In this document: positions 8,430 to 16,627 of the stretch, one piece after another
Numbering within the stretch: position 1 is the stretch's first letter
How the letters are laid out: each line of letters starts with the position of its first letter
Assembly: GCA_002783405.1 (NCBI GenBank)
Contig: PFGG01000059.1
Span: forward strand, 1-50,167
Source of the DNA: a bacterium (Candidatus Blackallbacteria) CG13_big_fil_rev_8_21_14_2_50_49_14
GTDB taxonomy: Bacteria > Cyanobacteriota > Sericytochromatia > UBA7694
Direction: 5' to 3'
Length of the DNA stretch: 50,167 nt
Translations under genes and position numbers: made by a program
The notes under the pieces: generated by a model
Seen by the model: the letters and a program-made list of their open reading frames with translations, nothing else
Database searches by the model: none
Told to the model about the DNA's origin: nothing

Positions 8430-9928
8430 GCAAAGAAAAAAGCGGCGACTATTTTTCCATGTCGGATGAGGAGCATGCGCCCTCTCAAAAACAACCTTCA
8501 CGGGGTCAACAGCACAATCTTCGCAGTCAGTTTCTTGAAAAAGCAAAACAATTTATGGATGATACCGCTCTCGGTGAAACCAAAGGTTTGCTCAATCAGC
8601 TTTTGGGAAAAGCTGAGGAGCCCCAGGCGCTTGAGCCTGAAACAGAAGTGGTGCAGGAAGATTGGGAAGATGACTGGGAAGAGGATGAAGAAGAAGAGTT
8701 TGATTATTCTGATCCTGAATCGATTCGGGTAGGTTATGCCAAACCGGGCAGTAAGCCGCCCCCCAAACGTAAAACGCTGGATGAAGCACGGGATGAAAGC
8801 TTTGATATGAAACTGGAAGGCCTCTCTGGTCTTTTGAATCGTTTTGGCGCTGAACGTGTCGAGGAAGAAAAGCCCGAACCCAAAAATACAGCCCAGATCG
8901 ACATGGCTTTGTTTTCTGGGCAGATGCAGAAGATCTATGCCTTGATGGCTGAACAGTCGGGTGAAAGTGCCCAGACCGAATGGCTTCGGCCTGAAATTCT
9001 TTCGCTTTTGCGAATTTCTAACAGCCCTGAACTGATTATGGAGTTTGTGATTGCGGGGGTTTTTGCTGCAACCCCTGAAAATTTTATGGCACAGAGTGAT
9101 GTGGATTATATTATCCGTCTTTTGCATCAAATTGGGATTGACTTGCCTGCAGAAACCGTCATGGAGGCCATTTCACAAACCTTTATGTTTGCAGAGCGGG
9201 TGCACCGTCTTTATGCCAAATTGCTTGAAACGCCTCCGCAATTAAGTGCTGAACAGGTGGCCCGCCAAAAAGAAAATCTGGCCAAACTTTTTATTCATCA
9301 AGTGGCTCATTTTTATGAGACAGATCATAAGAGTGTGATTCGCACCTTGGCTGAACGTTGGACCGCCACTTGCAAAATGCTGGTTGAAGATCTAAGTGAA
9401 ATCGAGCGGATTCACCAACAGCTTTCACTTTTTAAAGAGCGAAAAATGGCCTCTGCGACGATTTTTCAAAAATCCATTCGGGCTGAGGAACGGGCTTTGG
9501 CGCAATGGGAGTTATTGAGAAAAATCGCATGGGATATTTCGGCCTTAAAAAAAGTCACCCTGCTCTTAGAAGAGCATGAAGCACTTCAAAAATTGCAGAT
9601 TTTTCCAATTCAGTATCTGCTGCCTGAAGAGGCGACTCTTGCTTGGGATGTGGTTCCTACATGGCAGGATATTCAAACCATTTTTGCGGTTTTTCAAGCG
9701 CATAAAATTCAGCCTTCTCAGCACAAACAGCCTGAATTTCAGGCCCAGTCACAACCTGATTTATCGCCCTTAAACCAGAAAAAAATTGTGACACGGGCTA
9801 AAAATGGTGAAGTCAGAGCGCTGAAAGAAATTACAGCCTATAAACATGTGCGTATGACCCAGATTCGGAATGATTTGGGCCGCCCCAAAGGCGAGAAGCA
9901 AGGGCCTGCTGCGGTGCATGAGGTATGA
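8426..9928 (+). CDS. Uncharacterised 500-residue protein with acidic linker
   Basis: Starts inside the stop of the permease gene (ATGA) and ends inside the start of the esterase gene (ATGA), so all three are translationally coupled. The N-terminal ~65 residues are polar. Residues 70-95 are extremely acidic (runs of Glu, Asp and Trp such as EDWEDDWEEDEEEE). From about residue 160 to 430 the protein is predicted mostly helical with regular Leu/Ala/Glu patterning. There is no signal peptide and no membrane segment. I recognise no domain. The coupling suggests a cytoplasmic partner or regulator of the permease or esterase, which is inference only. Confidence 0.8.
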   Translation: MSKEKSGDYFSMSDEEHAPSQKQPSRGQQHNLRSQFLEKAKQFMDDTALGETKGLLNQLLGKAEEPQALEPETEVVQEDWEDDWEEDEEEEFDYSDPESIRVGYAKPGSKPPPKRKTLDEARDESFDMKLEGLSGLLNRFGAERVEEEKPEPKNTAQIDMALFSGQMQKIYALMAEQSGESAQTEWLRPEILSLLRISNSPELIMEFVIAGVFAATPENFMAQSDVDYIIRLLHQIGIDLPAETVMEAISQTFMFAERVHRLYAKLLETPPQLSAEQVARQKENLAKLFIHQVAHFYETDHKSVIRTLAERWTATCKMLVEDLSEIERIHQQLSLFKERKMASATIFQKSIRAEERALAQWELLRKIAWDISALKKVTLLLEEHEALQKLQIFPIQYLLPEEATLAWDVVPTWQDIQTIFAVFQAHKIQPSQHKQPEFQAQSQPDLSPLNQKKIVTRAKNGEVRALKEITAYKHVRMTQIRNDLGRPKGEKQGPAAVHEV

Positions 9929-10833
9929 AAAAAGAGTCTTTGCCTCCGGCGATTGAGGCGCTCTTGGCACCCTCAGCTTCGCTTTACCCCCAGGCTGAAG
10001 ATTGGAAACCCACCCAGAAAAAACACAGTTTGAGTGGGGATTTTCGTTTGCACCGTCAATTTCCTTCGGCCTATCTGAACTATGCGCGCGATATTATTGT
10101 GTATCTTCCACCGGGTTACAAACGTACCCGTTTACGTAGATATCCCGTGCTTTATATGCATGATGGCAATAATATTTTTGATACAGCCACTTCTTTTGCC
10201 GGGATTGAATGGCAGGTTGATGAGCATGTTGAACGCTTGGTGAAGGCCAAGCAACTTGAAGAAATTATTGTGGTGGGGATTTATAATTCACCCGATCGCG
10301 AATTTGAATATACCTGGACCCCTATGCTTCAGGCCGATGGCGTAACAAGAGGGGGGGACGGGCGAAAATATGCGCGTTTTTTAACAGAAGAACTGAAACC
10401 TTTTATAGACCATGTTTACCGTACCCGACCTGAACCTGAGTATACCGGCGTTGCAGGCTCTTCATTGGGGGGATTGATTTCTTTTTATTTGGGCATTTAC
10501 TACCGGCATGTCTATTCGCGGATTGGGATGCTTTCTCCCTCGTTGTGGTGGAACCATTACCAGATTTTAGAGGAAGTCCAAGCTTTAGATACAGGTTTAA
10601 AAATTTGGGTTGATATGGGCACCGAGGAAGGCGCTTCGCCTGAAGAGACGATTACCTGGACTACCCGCCTGGTGGCACGTTTGGAGCATCAGGGCTATAC
10701 CTGCGATCAGGATTTGCGTTTCTGGTTGGATTATGGCGCTCAGCACAATGAGGCGGCCTGGGCCCGGCGTGTAGGAGAGATGCTTTTGTTTTTTTATCCC
10801 AGACGGCCCACCCTCAAAAAAACAAAGATATAA
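9925..10833 (+). CDS. Alpha/beta-hydrolase, putative esterase (esterase D / Fes-like)
   Basis: 302 residues. The fold signature of the 'putative esterase' family (PF00756) is clear: YLPPGY (60-65), PVLYMHDGNN (74-83), nucleophile elbow GSSLGG with S180, SPSLWW (204-209) and a late histidine H274 in GAQHNEAAW that probably completes the triad with an Asp (D230 is a candidate). There is no signal peptide, so it looks cytoplasmic. The family covers enterochelin esterases, feruloyl esterases and S-formylglutathione hydrolases; the substrate cannot be assigned. Last gene of the coupled three-gene unit. About 95 AT-rich bases follow before the next gene. Confidence 0.87.
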   Translation: MKKESLPPAIEALLAPSASLYPQAEDWKPTQKKHSLSGDFRLHRQFPSAYLNYARDIIVYLPPGYKRTRLRRYPVLYMHDGNNIFDTATSFAGIEWQVDEHVERLVKAKQLEEIIVVGIYNSPDREFEYTWTPMLQADGVTRGGDGRKYARFLTEELKPFIDHVYRTRPEPEYTGVAGSSLGGLISFYLGIYYRHVYSRIGMLSPSLWWNHYQILEEVQALDTGLKIWVDMGTEEGASPEETITWTTRLVARLEHQGYTCDQDLRFWLDYGAQHNEAAWARRVGEMLLFFYPRRPTLKKTKI

Positions 10834-10927
10834 ATAAAGCTTAAACTGAACTAACCTTTCAGTACGAAAAAAAGCTTTGTTTTGGGGTATAAAAACAAAA
10901 CAGAGTTCATTTCTTGAGGAGAATCCT

Positions 10928-12076
10928 ATGCAAGTTGGCCAAAATCCGCTGAATCCAACCTTCGTCAATCAGTTGCAACAAATCACGTCAGATGGAAAAA
11001 TCTCTCGAGATGAGTACAAGCAATTGAAGCAGATGGTTCAGAATTTGGATGTACCAGATTCTGAAAAAACCGCTTTCCTGAAAATGGCTGACAAAATGAA
11101 AAATTTGACCAATATTGGTTTCTTTAGCAATGGAACGCTTGAAAAAAGTGAAATGGCCAATCTCGAAAAGATGGCGGGTGAGCTGAAAGATTCTCAGTTG
11201 GTACAGGAACTCTTTGGTCAATTTAAAGATGCAGCCAATCCTGTTGCGGATAAGTCTTTGTTTGGCTCGATTGGCGAGTTCTTTCGCAATCTTTTTTCAT
11301 CCGGCGAACCCGACGACAGTTATCAGGAAGCAGATTGTCGCATTGATAATTCAGGCTATGGACAATCCTGTTTTGATCCCAATGGTTTTCAAATGCCACA
11401 AACGGGAACTCCGGGAGCGAGCGATCCCAATGCTCCCCAAGGCCCGGCAGGGGTCAGTGGGCCTCAAACCGTAGGGGCTCCTCCCCAGGCTCCAGGCAGC
11501 AGCAATACCTATACTTCGCAATGGGAAGAACGTCAGGCGGCTCGGGCGGGTCGTTTAAGTGGCAACCCCGCTGTCTATGCACGTGAATCACAGGCCAATT
11601 GTGGCCCCGCTTCAGCTTCTATGATTATGAAACAATTTGGGCTTTCAGCCCCTTCTTTGCACGATATCCGCCGCAGTGTAGGCGGGCGTTTATCTACCTC
11701 TGGAAACGAAAGTGGAGCCTTTGCCTTGAGTACGGATCAGGTTGCTTCAGCCGTGATTAAACAGGCTGCTGCCCAAGGTAAGCAAGTGACGGTGAGTACC
11801 CATTCGCTCTCCAGCAACGGTCGCCAGGCCTTGGCCCAGATCAAAGAGCGCTTGGATCGTGGCGAAAAGGTGATTCTGTTAACCGGGGGGTTTGGTGGCA
11901 CAGCAGGACACTATACGGTGATCAAAGGAGTGAACCCTGATGGTACGTTTATTGTGGATGATCCTGCCCGCGGCCCCAATCAGATCCGCACTGCTGACGA
12001 GTTGCAACGGGCCATGACCAACCGCCGCGAAGCGGGTCGAGGGGTTAGCCAAATCATTGCCTTTCAAGGGGCTTGA
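10928..12076 (+). CDS. C39-like cysteine peptidase domain protein with EF-hand-like N-terminus
   Basis: The ATG at 10928 follows TTGAGGAGAAT, a strong ribosome site; an ATG at 10877 in frame lacks one. The product has 382 residues. Residues 18-40 (SDGKISRDEYKQL) read like a single EF-hand calcium loop inside a helical domain. A Pro/Gly/Ser-rich linker covers about 125-200. Residues 215-380 are a papain-like C39-type domain with C225 (QANCGPAS), H328 (GHYTVI) and D344/D345 (VDDPARG). All three catalytic positions are present. There is no signal peptide, transporter or leader-peptide gene nearby, so it is not a standard bacteriocin-processing C39. A terminator follows. Target unknown. Confidence 0.78.
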   Translation: MQVGQNPLNPTFVNQLQQITSDGKISRDEYKQLKQMVQNLDVPDSEKTAFLKMADKMKNLTNIGFFSNGTLEKSEMANLEKMAGELKDSQLVQELFGQFKDAANPVADKSLFGSIGEFFRNLFSSGEPDDSYQEADCRIDNSGYGQSCFDPNGFQMPQTGTPGASDPNAPQGPAGVSGPQTVGAPPQAPGSSNTYTSQWEERQAARAGRLSGNPAVYARESQANCGPASASMIMKQFGLSAPSLHDIRRSVGGRLSTSGNESGAFALSTDQVASAVIKQAAAQGKQVTVSTHSLSSNGRQALAQIKERLDRGEKVILLTGGFGGTAGHYTVIKGVNPDGTFIVDDPARGPNQIRTADELQRAMTNRREAGRGVSQIIAFQGA

Positions 12077-12108
12077 AACACGTTTGTAGATAAGGGTTTG
12101 AGTTTAAA

Positions 12109-12147
12109 ACCGCAGGGGAGTTATCTGAACTCCCCTGCGGTTTTTTG
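12109..12147 (+). terminator. Rho-independent terminator after C39-like gene
   Basis: A 14-base GC-rich stem (ACCGCAGGGGAGTT at 12109-12122 pairing with 12128-12141) and a 5-base loop are followed by a run of T at 12141-12146. Confidence 0.95.
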
Positions 12148-12261
12148 TATTAGATTTGATTGATAAGAATCAATAATAAAAGTTCAAGTCTAAAAAGCTT
12201 TCGCTTTCTCCCATGTGGTTTAATTATAGGTAGCTTATGTAGCCTATTTTTGGGGTCTGTT

Positions 12262-12906
12262 ATGCTGAAAAAATTATGTAAAAGTGCTGCGATTTTAATC
12301 TGTCTATGTTCCTACTCAGCTTGTTCTGAGCCTGTTTTGCAATCTGAAAAAATAGAAGCCTTTCAGGGGGTTTTTAAGCAAAGATCTGATTTTTTAACCG
12401 AGCAAAATCCTGCTGTTCCAGATTTTTTAAAAATTCTGGAAGCTGAGCTCTTACAGGATTTAAAAAATGGACATCGTTCGCTTTATCAAAATGAGACAGG
12501 TTTTTCTGTTTTGCTTTTGGCTGGCAGTGAGGGAAGCCATTTTGTGCCTGAAAATGCTCAAACCGAATCGGAAGTTGTTTATCCCGCGATCTTGGTGACT
12601 GCACCTCTGGCTGGACAGGCAGAGGTTTTTAAAGGGACATATCGTAACCACACTTTTCTGTCTGCAGATGCTGGAGCGAAATTGCATTTTACAGGGGCCG
12701 CCTGGTTGCTTGTCGCAAATGAGCAAGAGAAGGTTCAGATTTCGCAAGGTGAACTCTCTGCTCAAGACAGTGCCAACCAACCTCCTGCAACCAATCCCAC
12801 GGTGCGTGCTGTGATTACGCCTGGCGAGCGTCATGCACATGAAGATTTGGAGACTGCGGCAGAGGAATACCTCGAGCACCAGGATCCAAATTATCAGGAA
12901 GAATAA
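12262..12906 (+). CDS. Predicted lipoprotein, unknown function
   Basis: 214 residues from the ATG at 12262, which gives a short lipoprotein signal with the lipobox-like sequence SYSAC (Cys21). The upstream in-frame ATG at 12160 would add 34 residues including a second hydrophobic stretch and is less likely. The mature protein has an N-terminal helical part and a strand-rich middle (about 95-175), with a Pro/Asn/Glu-rich tail. No domain recognised. It lies 6 bases before the next gene, so the two are probably one transcript. The palindrome TTGATT-N6-AATCAA (12156-12173) lies in its leader region. Confidence 0.65.
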   Translation: MLKKLCKSAAILICLCSYSACSEPVLQSEKIEAFQGVFKQRSDFLTEQNPAVPDFLKILEAELLQDLKNGHRSLYQNETGFSVLLLAGSEGSHFVPENAQTESEVVYPAILVTAPLAGQAEVFKGTYRNHTFLSADAGAKLHFTGAAWLLVANEQEKVQISQGELSAQDSANQPPATNPTVRAVITPGERHAHEDLETAAEEYLEHQDPNYQEE

Positions 12907-12912
12907 GCTTCC

Positions 12913-14511
12913 ATGAGACCTGTTCTGAAAACAGAGCAAGTAATTAAGATTCGCAAAGCCAAATTGGTTTTGCGAAATCTTTTAGAGCAAAGTGGCCTGA
13001 AACATAAATATGTCATGGAGCGTCTGGTCGAGGCTGGTTTTGAAATTAAAAAATCGACCTTTGCCAATTGGTTTGGAACGGCCGATAATAACTTACACCG
13101 TCCACCAGAAGATGTGTTGGCGCCGCTGGTTCGTATATTTCTACAAAACCAGTCCCAAATTTCTGAAGCAGAAACGCTCGAACAACTGTGTTATTTATTG
13201 GGATACCGAGCGCCGGTTTTGAAAACTTCAGAAGAAATTCTTTCTCAGCTTTCAGCTGAATTGGAATGGGTGGGGCTGGAACAATTGGAGCACCGGCAAA
13301 ATCAGCTGCAAATCTATATCGATCGTCTCGATCAGCTTTTAAGCAAAATCGAACCCCTGGTCATGGATTTTGACAAGGGTGCCCCTGTGATTCGGATTCC
13401 CTATGGTGAAGGGCGTCAGGTCACTGCCCTGACAGGGAAAAAAGGGTCTGAATTACAGCAGTACCGAACGTCTGAGGGCTATGAAGTTCCCTTAACGCAT
13501 ATTCAGTCTCTGGATATCCTCAGTGAAATTATCAACCAGATGAATGAGGGTATTCATATTCTCAGAACCTATGTTGAAAACTTGCTGATGGGAGCCGACG
13601 AAATCTCTTCCGCTTGTTTTCAAAGGGTTGAGGATTTTGTCTCTTATACTTGGGAGATCTCAGATCGTCTGCTTTATAATAATTTTTTATGCCGTTCAAA
13701 TCCGCTCTTGCGTAAAACGCTTTTGCGTATGATGGCGACTTGCCAGGGCATTCGCTATTTATTGCAAAGCCAGGAAGGCAATTATAATTTTCAACCCTTT
13801 AAAGCGATTCTCAGCCACAAGGGAGATTTGCACTCCTCAGAAATTAATTGTGCAGTGGCTGTCTATACAGGAATTATTGCCCGTCAAATCATTAAAACCT
13901 TTCGCTCTCCCAATTCTCTTCAGCAGGGCTTGCAGCTCTTTGAAAAATCCAGAAACAAGCTCGAACGCTGTGCCCAGTCTTTATCGTTGGAAGAAGATCG
14001 CTATTTTTTTCTGAAAGAATTGGCGAATTTATACCATGATATTGCCTCTTTGATGCTGACGCATCAAGAGCATCTACCCCATATCATGGAGCAGGCCAAT
14101 GAATGGATGGGGAAAGCCGCTTTTTATTATGATCAGGTCTTATCCGAACCCAATGCTTTTACTTTGGGTTTGAATCCTCCTCGTCTGCTGCGTTTGCAAT
14201 CCTTTCGCTTGATGGCCAAGGCCTGGGTCTGTTCAGACCCAGAAACCGTACTTTCTGAATTGAGTCTGATTCAGGGGGTGGACGATCTTTCGGGCACCTA
14301 TTGGGTCACCATGATGTCACAAGCGATTGTTTGGGGGATTTTGGCCCTGCGTTTTGATGCCCAATTGCCAAAAGCCAAAGAACAAGCCTGGGATGCGCTG
14401 CGCAAAGCGAGTTTGGTGACGGGTTTGTCACAGCGCACAGAGCAGGAAATCCAAAATGATTTTGTACTAAAGTCTCTTTTTAGTAACAAAAATATAAAAG
14501 TTCAAGCTTAA
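12913..14511 (+). CDS. Large protein with N-terminal HTH-like region, possible regulator
   Basis: 532 residues. Residues about 10-78 look like a XRE-style helix-turn-helix: an amphipathic helix (RKAKLVLRNLLEQSGL), then VMERLVEAGFEI and KSTFANWFG, where the last resembles a recognition helix. The remaining ~450 residues are predicted helical, with repeated Leu/Glu pairs that could form TPR-like hairpins. There is no signal peptide or membrane segment. It shares a transcript with the lipoprotein upstream and lies directly before an imperfect palindrome and the porin gene, so control of the porin/chemosensory block is a reasonable guess. No family could be named and DNA binding is unproven. Confidence 0.65.
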   Translation: MRPVLKTEQVIKIRKAKLVLRNLLEQSGLKHKYVMERLVEAGFEIKKSTFANWFGTADNNLHRPPEDVLAPLVRIFLQNQSQISEAETLEQLCYLLGYRAPVLKTSEEILSQLSAELEWVGLEQLEHRQNQLQIYIDRLDQLLSKIEPLVMDFDKGAPVIRIPYGEGRQVTALTGKKGSELQQYRTSEGYEVPLTHIQSLDILSEIINQMNEGIHILRTYVENLLMGADEISSACFQRVEDFVSYTWEISDRLLYNNFLCRSNPLLRKTLLRMMATCQGIRYLLQSQEGNYNFQPFKAILSHKGDLHSSEINCAVAVYTGIIARQIIKTFRSPNSLQQGLQLFEKSRNKLERCAQSLSLEEDRYFFLKELANLYHDIASLMLTHQEHLPHIMEQANEWMGKAAFYYDQVLSEPNAFTLGLNPPRLLRLQSFRLMAKAWVCSDPETVLSELSLIQGVDDLSGTYWVTMMSQAIVWGILALRFDAQLPKAKEQAWDALRKASLVTGLSQRTEQEIQNDFVLKSLFSNKNIKVQA

Positions 14512-14524
14512 GTTTAAATCACTG

Positions 14525-14561
14525 TTTCCTAAATGATGTAATAAGATCATTTGGTAGGAAA
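14525..14561. promoter_or_regulatory. Imperfect 13-bp palindrome upstream of porin gene
   Basis: TTTCCT-AAATGAT (14525-14537) is complementary to ATCATTT (14546-14552) plus AGGAAA (14556-14561), with an 8-base loop and a 3-base bulge. No T-run follows, so it is a poor terminator. It sits at the head of an AT-rich promoter-like stretch (14562-14640) before the porin. It could be an operator, a leader hairpin or a weak end for the preceding gene. Confidence 0.45.
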
Positions 14562-14662
14562 GGTGTATTTATTTCGTTATAAAATAGCAATTCCTTTTAT
14601 TAATATATGATCTAATGTAATAATTTTTGCCCAATTATTGATTCTTGAGGTGTCATTCTGTC

Positions 14663-15970
14663 ATGCAAAAAAATTTGAAAAAAATGTCTTTAAGTTTAAG
14701 TTTGAGTGTTTTGTTTTTAACTGCCCAGGCTTGGGCGCTGCCTGCTGCCCAAGCCGCAGATCCCTTGACTGCTGCAGCCCAAGCTGCTTCTGACGAAGAA
14801 GAACCCAATTTAGATGATATTGAAGAAACTCCGTCAACAGAAGAGCCGACTCCTGAAGCTTCTTCTGAACCCCAATTGAAATTGCCTGATGAAAAACCAA
14901 CGGATCCCAATGCTGCATCCATTGATGAAATTGATGAACTTTTGAACAGTGAAATTGCCTCTGGTAAAACAGGGTCTTTTGGGGCACGCTTGAATGAATT
15001 GGGCGTATCTACCTATCTTCACGGTTATGCGGTGATTGATGCCAATGCAGAATTAAGTCCGGCGACTTTTGATATGCATTATTTTAATATCTTTGTGGGT
15101 GCCAATATCAAAGACCTTTTGATTGCTGAAATTCAGCTTGAAAAAGAGCACGGGGGCGATGACCAACAGATTCGTTTTGGTCAATTGGATATTGTGGCCA
15201 GCCCCTTGAGCATTTTCAGAGTGGGTAAATTCCTGGTGCCTATCGGCTCTTTCAATACCTATCTCTATCCTGAATATATCAATAAAATGCCTGACCGCCC
15301 CTTTGCCATGCAAGAAGTAATTCCTGTCTCCTGGGGGGATGTCGGTGTTCAGGTCTTTGGGCGTTATGATTTTGGCATTGACCAGAATATTAACTATGCG
15401 CTTTATGCCATTAATGGTTTGCATGATGCCACCGAAACCAGTTCTGATTCAGATGATGCCAAACTCAGTTCCGGGTCTTTGCGCAAAATGCGCAATAACC
15501 ATATAGATAAAAATCTGGACAAGGGTTTGGGCGGACGCGTAGGCGCACGCTTGCTTCCTGGCTTGGATTTGGGTTTCTCTGCCTATACCGGCGCGACCAG
15601 CAATGATGGCAAATTGCGCACCAGTATCTTTGATTTTGATTTGAACTATGAAGTGGGTAATTTTGACTTCAAAGGGGAATATGCCATGGCCCTGCAAGGC
15701 ACAGGCAGTGGCAATATCACCAAACAGGGCTTTTATCTGCAAGGGGCCTATAAGGTCTTTAACTGGCTTGAGCCTGTTCTGCGCTACGACATGATCAATT
15801 ACAGCAATTCAACGGCAGAGAATAAACAACGCGTATCCGTAGGGGTGAATTTTTATCCCTTTGCAGATACTTGGTCTCTGTTTATGTTGAAAACCGCTTA
15901 CTCCTATACCCTGCAGGAGAATAACCAGACCCCACATTCTCTGATAGCCCAAGCAGCAATGGGCTTCTAA
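14663..15970 (+). CDS. Outer-membrane porin (phosphate-selective O/P-like beta-barrel)
   Basis: 435 residues from the ATG at 14663, chosen because TTGAGGTG lies at a good distance upstream. Signal peptide about 1-32, with Ala-rich cleavage sites near AQA. Residues 40-85 are acidic and Pro-rich. From about residue 105 the sequence alternates polar and hydrophobic residues like beta strands (HGYAVIDANAEL, GANIKDLLIAEIQLE, FRVGKFLVPIG) and ends in Gly-Phe, the outer-membrane barrel signature recognised by BamA. The RVGKFLVPIG/PVSWGDVGVQVFG pattern recalls OprO/OprP-type porins. The solute is not evident. It is followed by a strong terminator and then the YfiR-like gene and the chemosensory operon. 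Confidence 0.75.
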   Translation: MQKNLKKMSLSLSLSVLFLTAQAWALPAAQAADPLTAAAQAASDEEEPNLDDIEETPSTEEPTPEASSEPQLKLPDEKPTDPNAASIDEIDELLNSEIASGKTGSFGARLNELGVSTYLHGYAVIDANAELSPATFDMHYFNIFVGANIKDLLIAEIQLEKEHGGDDQQIRFGQLDIVASPLSIFRVGKFLVPIGSFNTYLYPEYINKMPDRPFAMQEVIPVSWGDVGVQVFGRYDFGIDQNINYALYAINGLHDATETSSDSDDAKLSSGSLRKMRNNHIDKNLDKGLGGRVGARLLPGLDLGFSAYTGATSNDGKLRTSIFDFDLNYEVGNFDFKGEYAMALQGTGSGNITKQGFYLQGAYKVFNWLEPVLRYDMINYSNSTAENKQRVSVGVNFYPFADTWSLFMLKTAYSYTLQENNQTPHSLIAQAAMGF

Positions 15971-15978
15971 GGTGGTTC

Positions 15979-16021
15979 TGCCGCGTGTGTCTTGAATACA
16001 CGCGGCAGGCCTGTTTTTTTA
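15979..16021 (+). terminator. Intrinsic terminator between porin and YfiR-like gene
   Basis: A 10-base stem TGCCGCGTGT (15979-15988) pairs with 15998-16007 across a 9-base loop, followed by GGCCTG and seven T. Only about 17 bases separate its end from the next start codon, most of it Shine-Dalgarno, so there is little room for a separate downstream promoter. It may act as a partial terminator (attenuator). Confidence 0.85.
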
Positions 16022-16038
16022 TCAAAAAGGAGTAATTC

Positions 16039-16584
16039 ATGAAAGCAAAAATTAAAACGTATTTTTCAATTTGTCTTGTTTTTATGTTGGTGATGGGGTT
16101 TTCTGGGGTCGCAGATGCAGCCTCTTATAAAGTGATTTCTGATAAAACCGGGGTTGTTTTCTTTGCAAAATTGATTCGTTTTGTCAGTACTCTGCAGGGA
16201 AAGCCGATCAAGGTCGGTATTGTTTATGATTCCGTAAACTCAAGTTCTGTTTCCTCAATGAAACAAGTCAAAGCGGGTTTAGGCGCCTATGGCTATGAAA
16301 CTTTCCCTGTGCCCCAGAACGCGGTTGGAAATGCCCCGTCCTATGGCATCAATGTCTTTTATTTTGCAAAAGGTTCTAATGCGGCTGAAGCTGCATGGGT
16401 GGCAAATGCCAGCCATATTTTTACCTTTACGACCAATGTGCGTGAAATTCAATCAAAATCTGCTTCGCTCTGTGTGATCAACTACAAGGGCAAGAACCGT
16501 ATTGTCGCCAGCCAAACGGCTTTGTCTCAACAGGGGCATAGTTTAAGTTCTGGTATTTTGCGTTATGTTTCAATGCTTCCCTAA
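16039..16584 (+). CDS. Secreted YfiR/DUF4154-like periplasmic protein
   Basis: 181 residues with an excellent AAAGGAG before the ATG and a clear signal peptide (about 1-27, ending GVADA). The mature part resembles the YfiR (DUF4154) layout: an N-terminal helix with FFAKLIRFV, a strand IKVGIVYDS, a central Rossmann-like section, a single Cys (SLCVI) and the closing helix SSGILRYVSMLP. In Pseudomonas YfiR is a periplasmic repressor of a diguanylate cyclase. The match here is by pattern and distant. It lies between a porin and the chemosensory operon, 43 bases before the PATAN gene with no terminator, so a periplasmic sensing role for that system is plausible. Confidence 0.5.
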   Translation: MKAKIKTYFSICLVFMLVMGFSGVADAASYKVISDKTGVVFFAKLIRFVSTLQGKPIKVGIVYDSVNSSSVSSMKQVKAGLGAYGYETFPVPQNAVGNAPSYGINVFYFAKGSNAAEAAWVANASHIFTFTTNVREIQSKSASLCVINYKGKNRIVASQTALSQQGHSLSSGILRYVSMLP

Positions 16585-16627
16585 CCTGTCTGTGAATATT
16601 TGAAAGTTTTTTTTGAGGTGAGAAAAT

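Noticed and set aside
12156-12173. Palindrome TTGATT-N6-AATCAA
   Set aside because: Six-base AT-rich arms in an AT-rich leader are expected by chance; no second copy was noticed.
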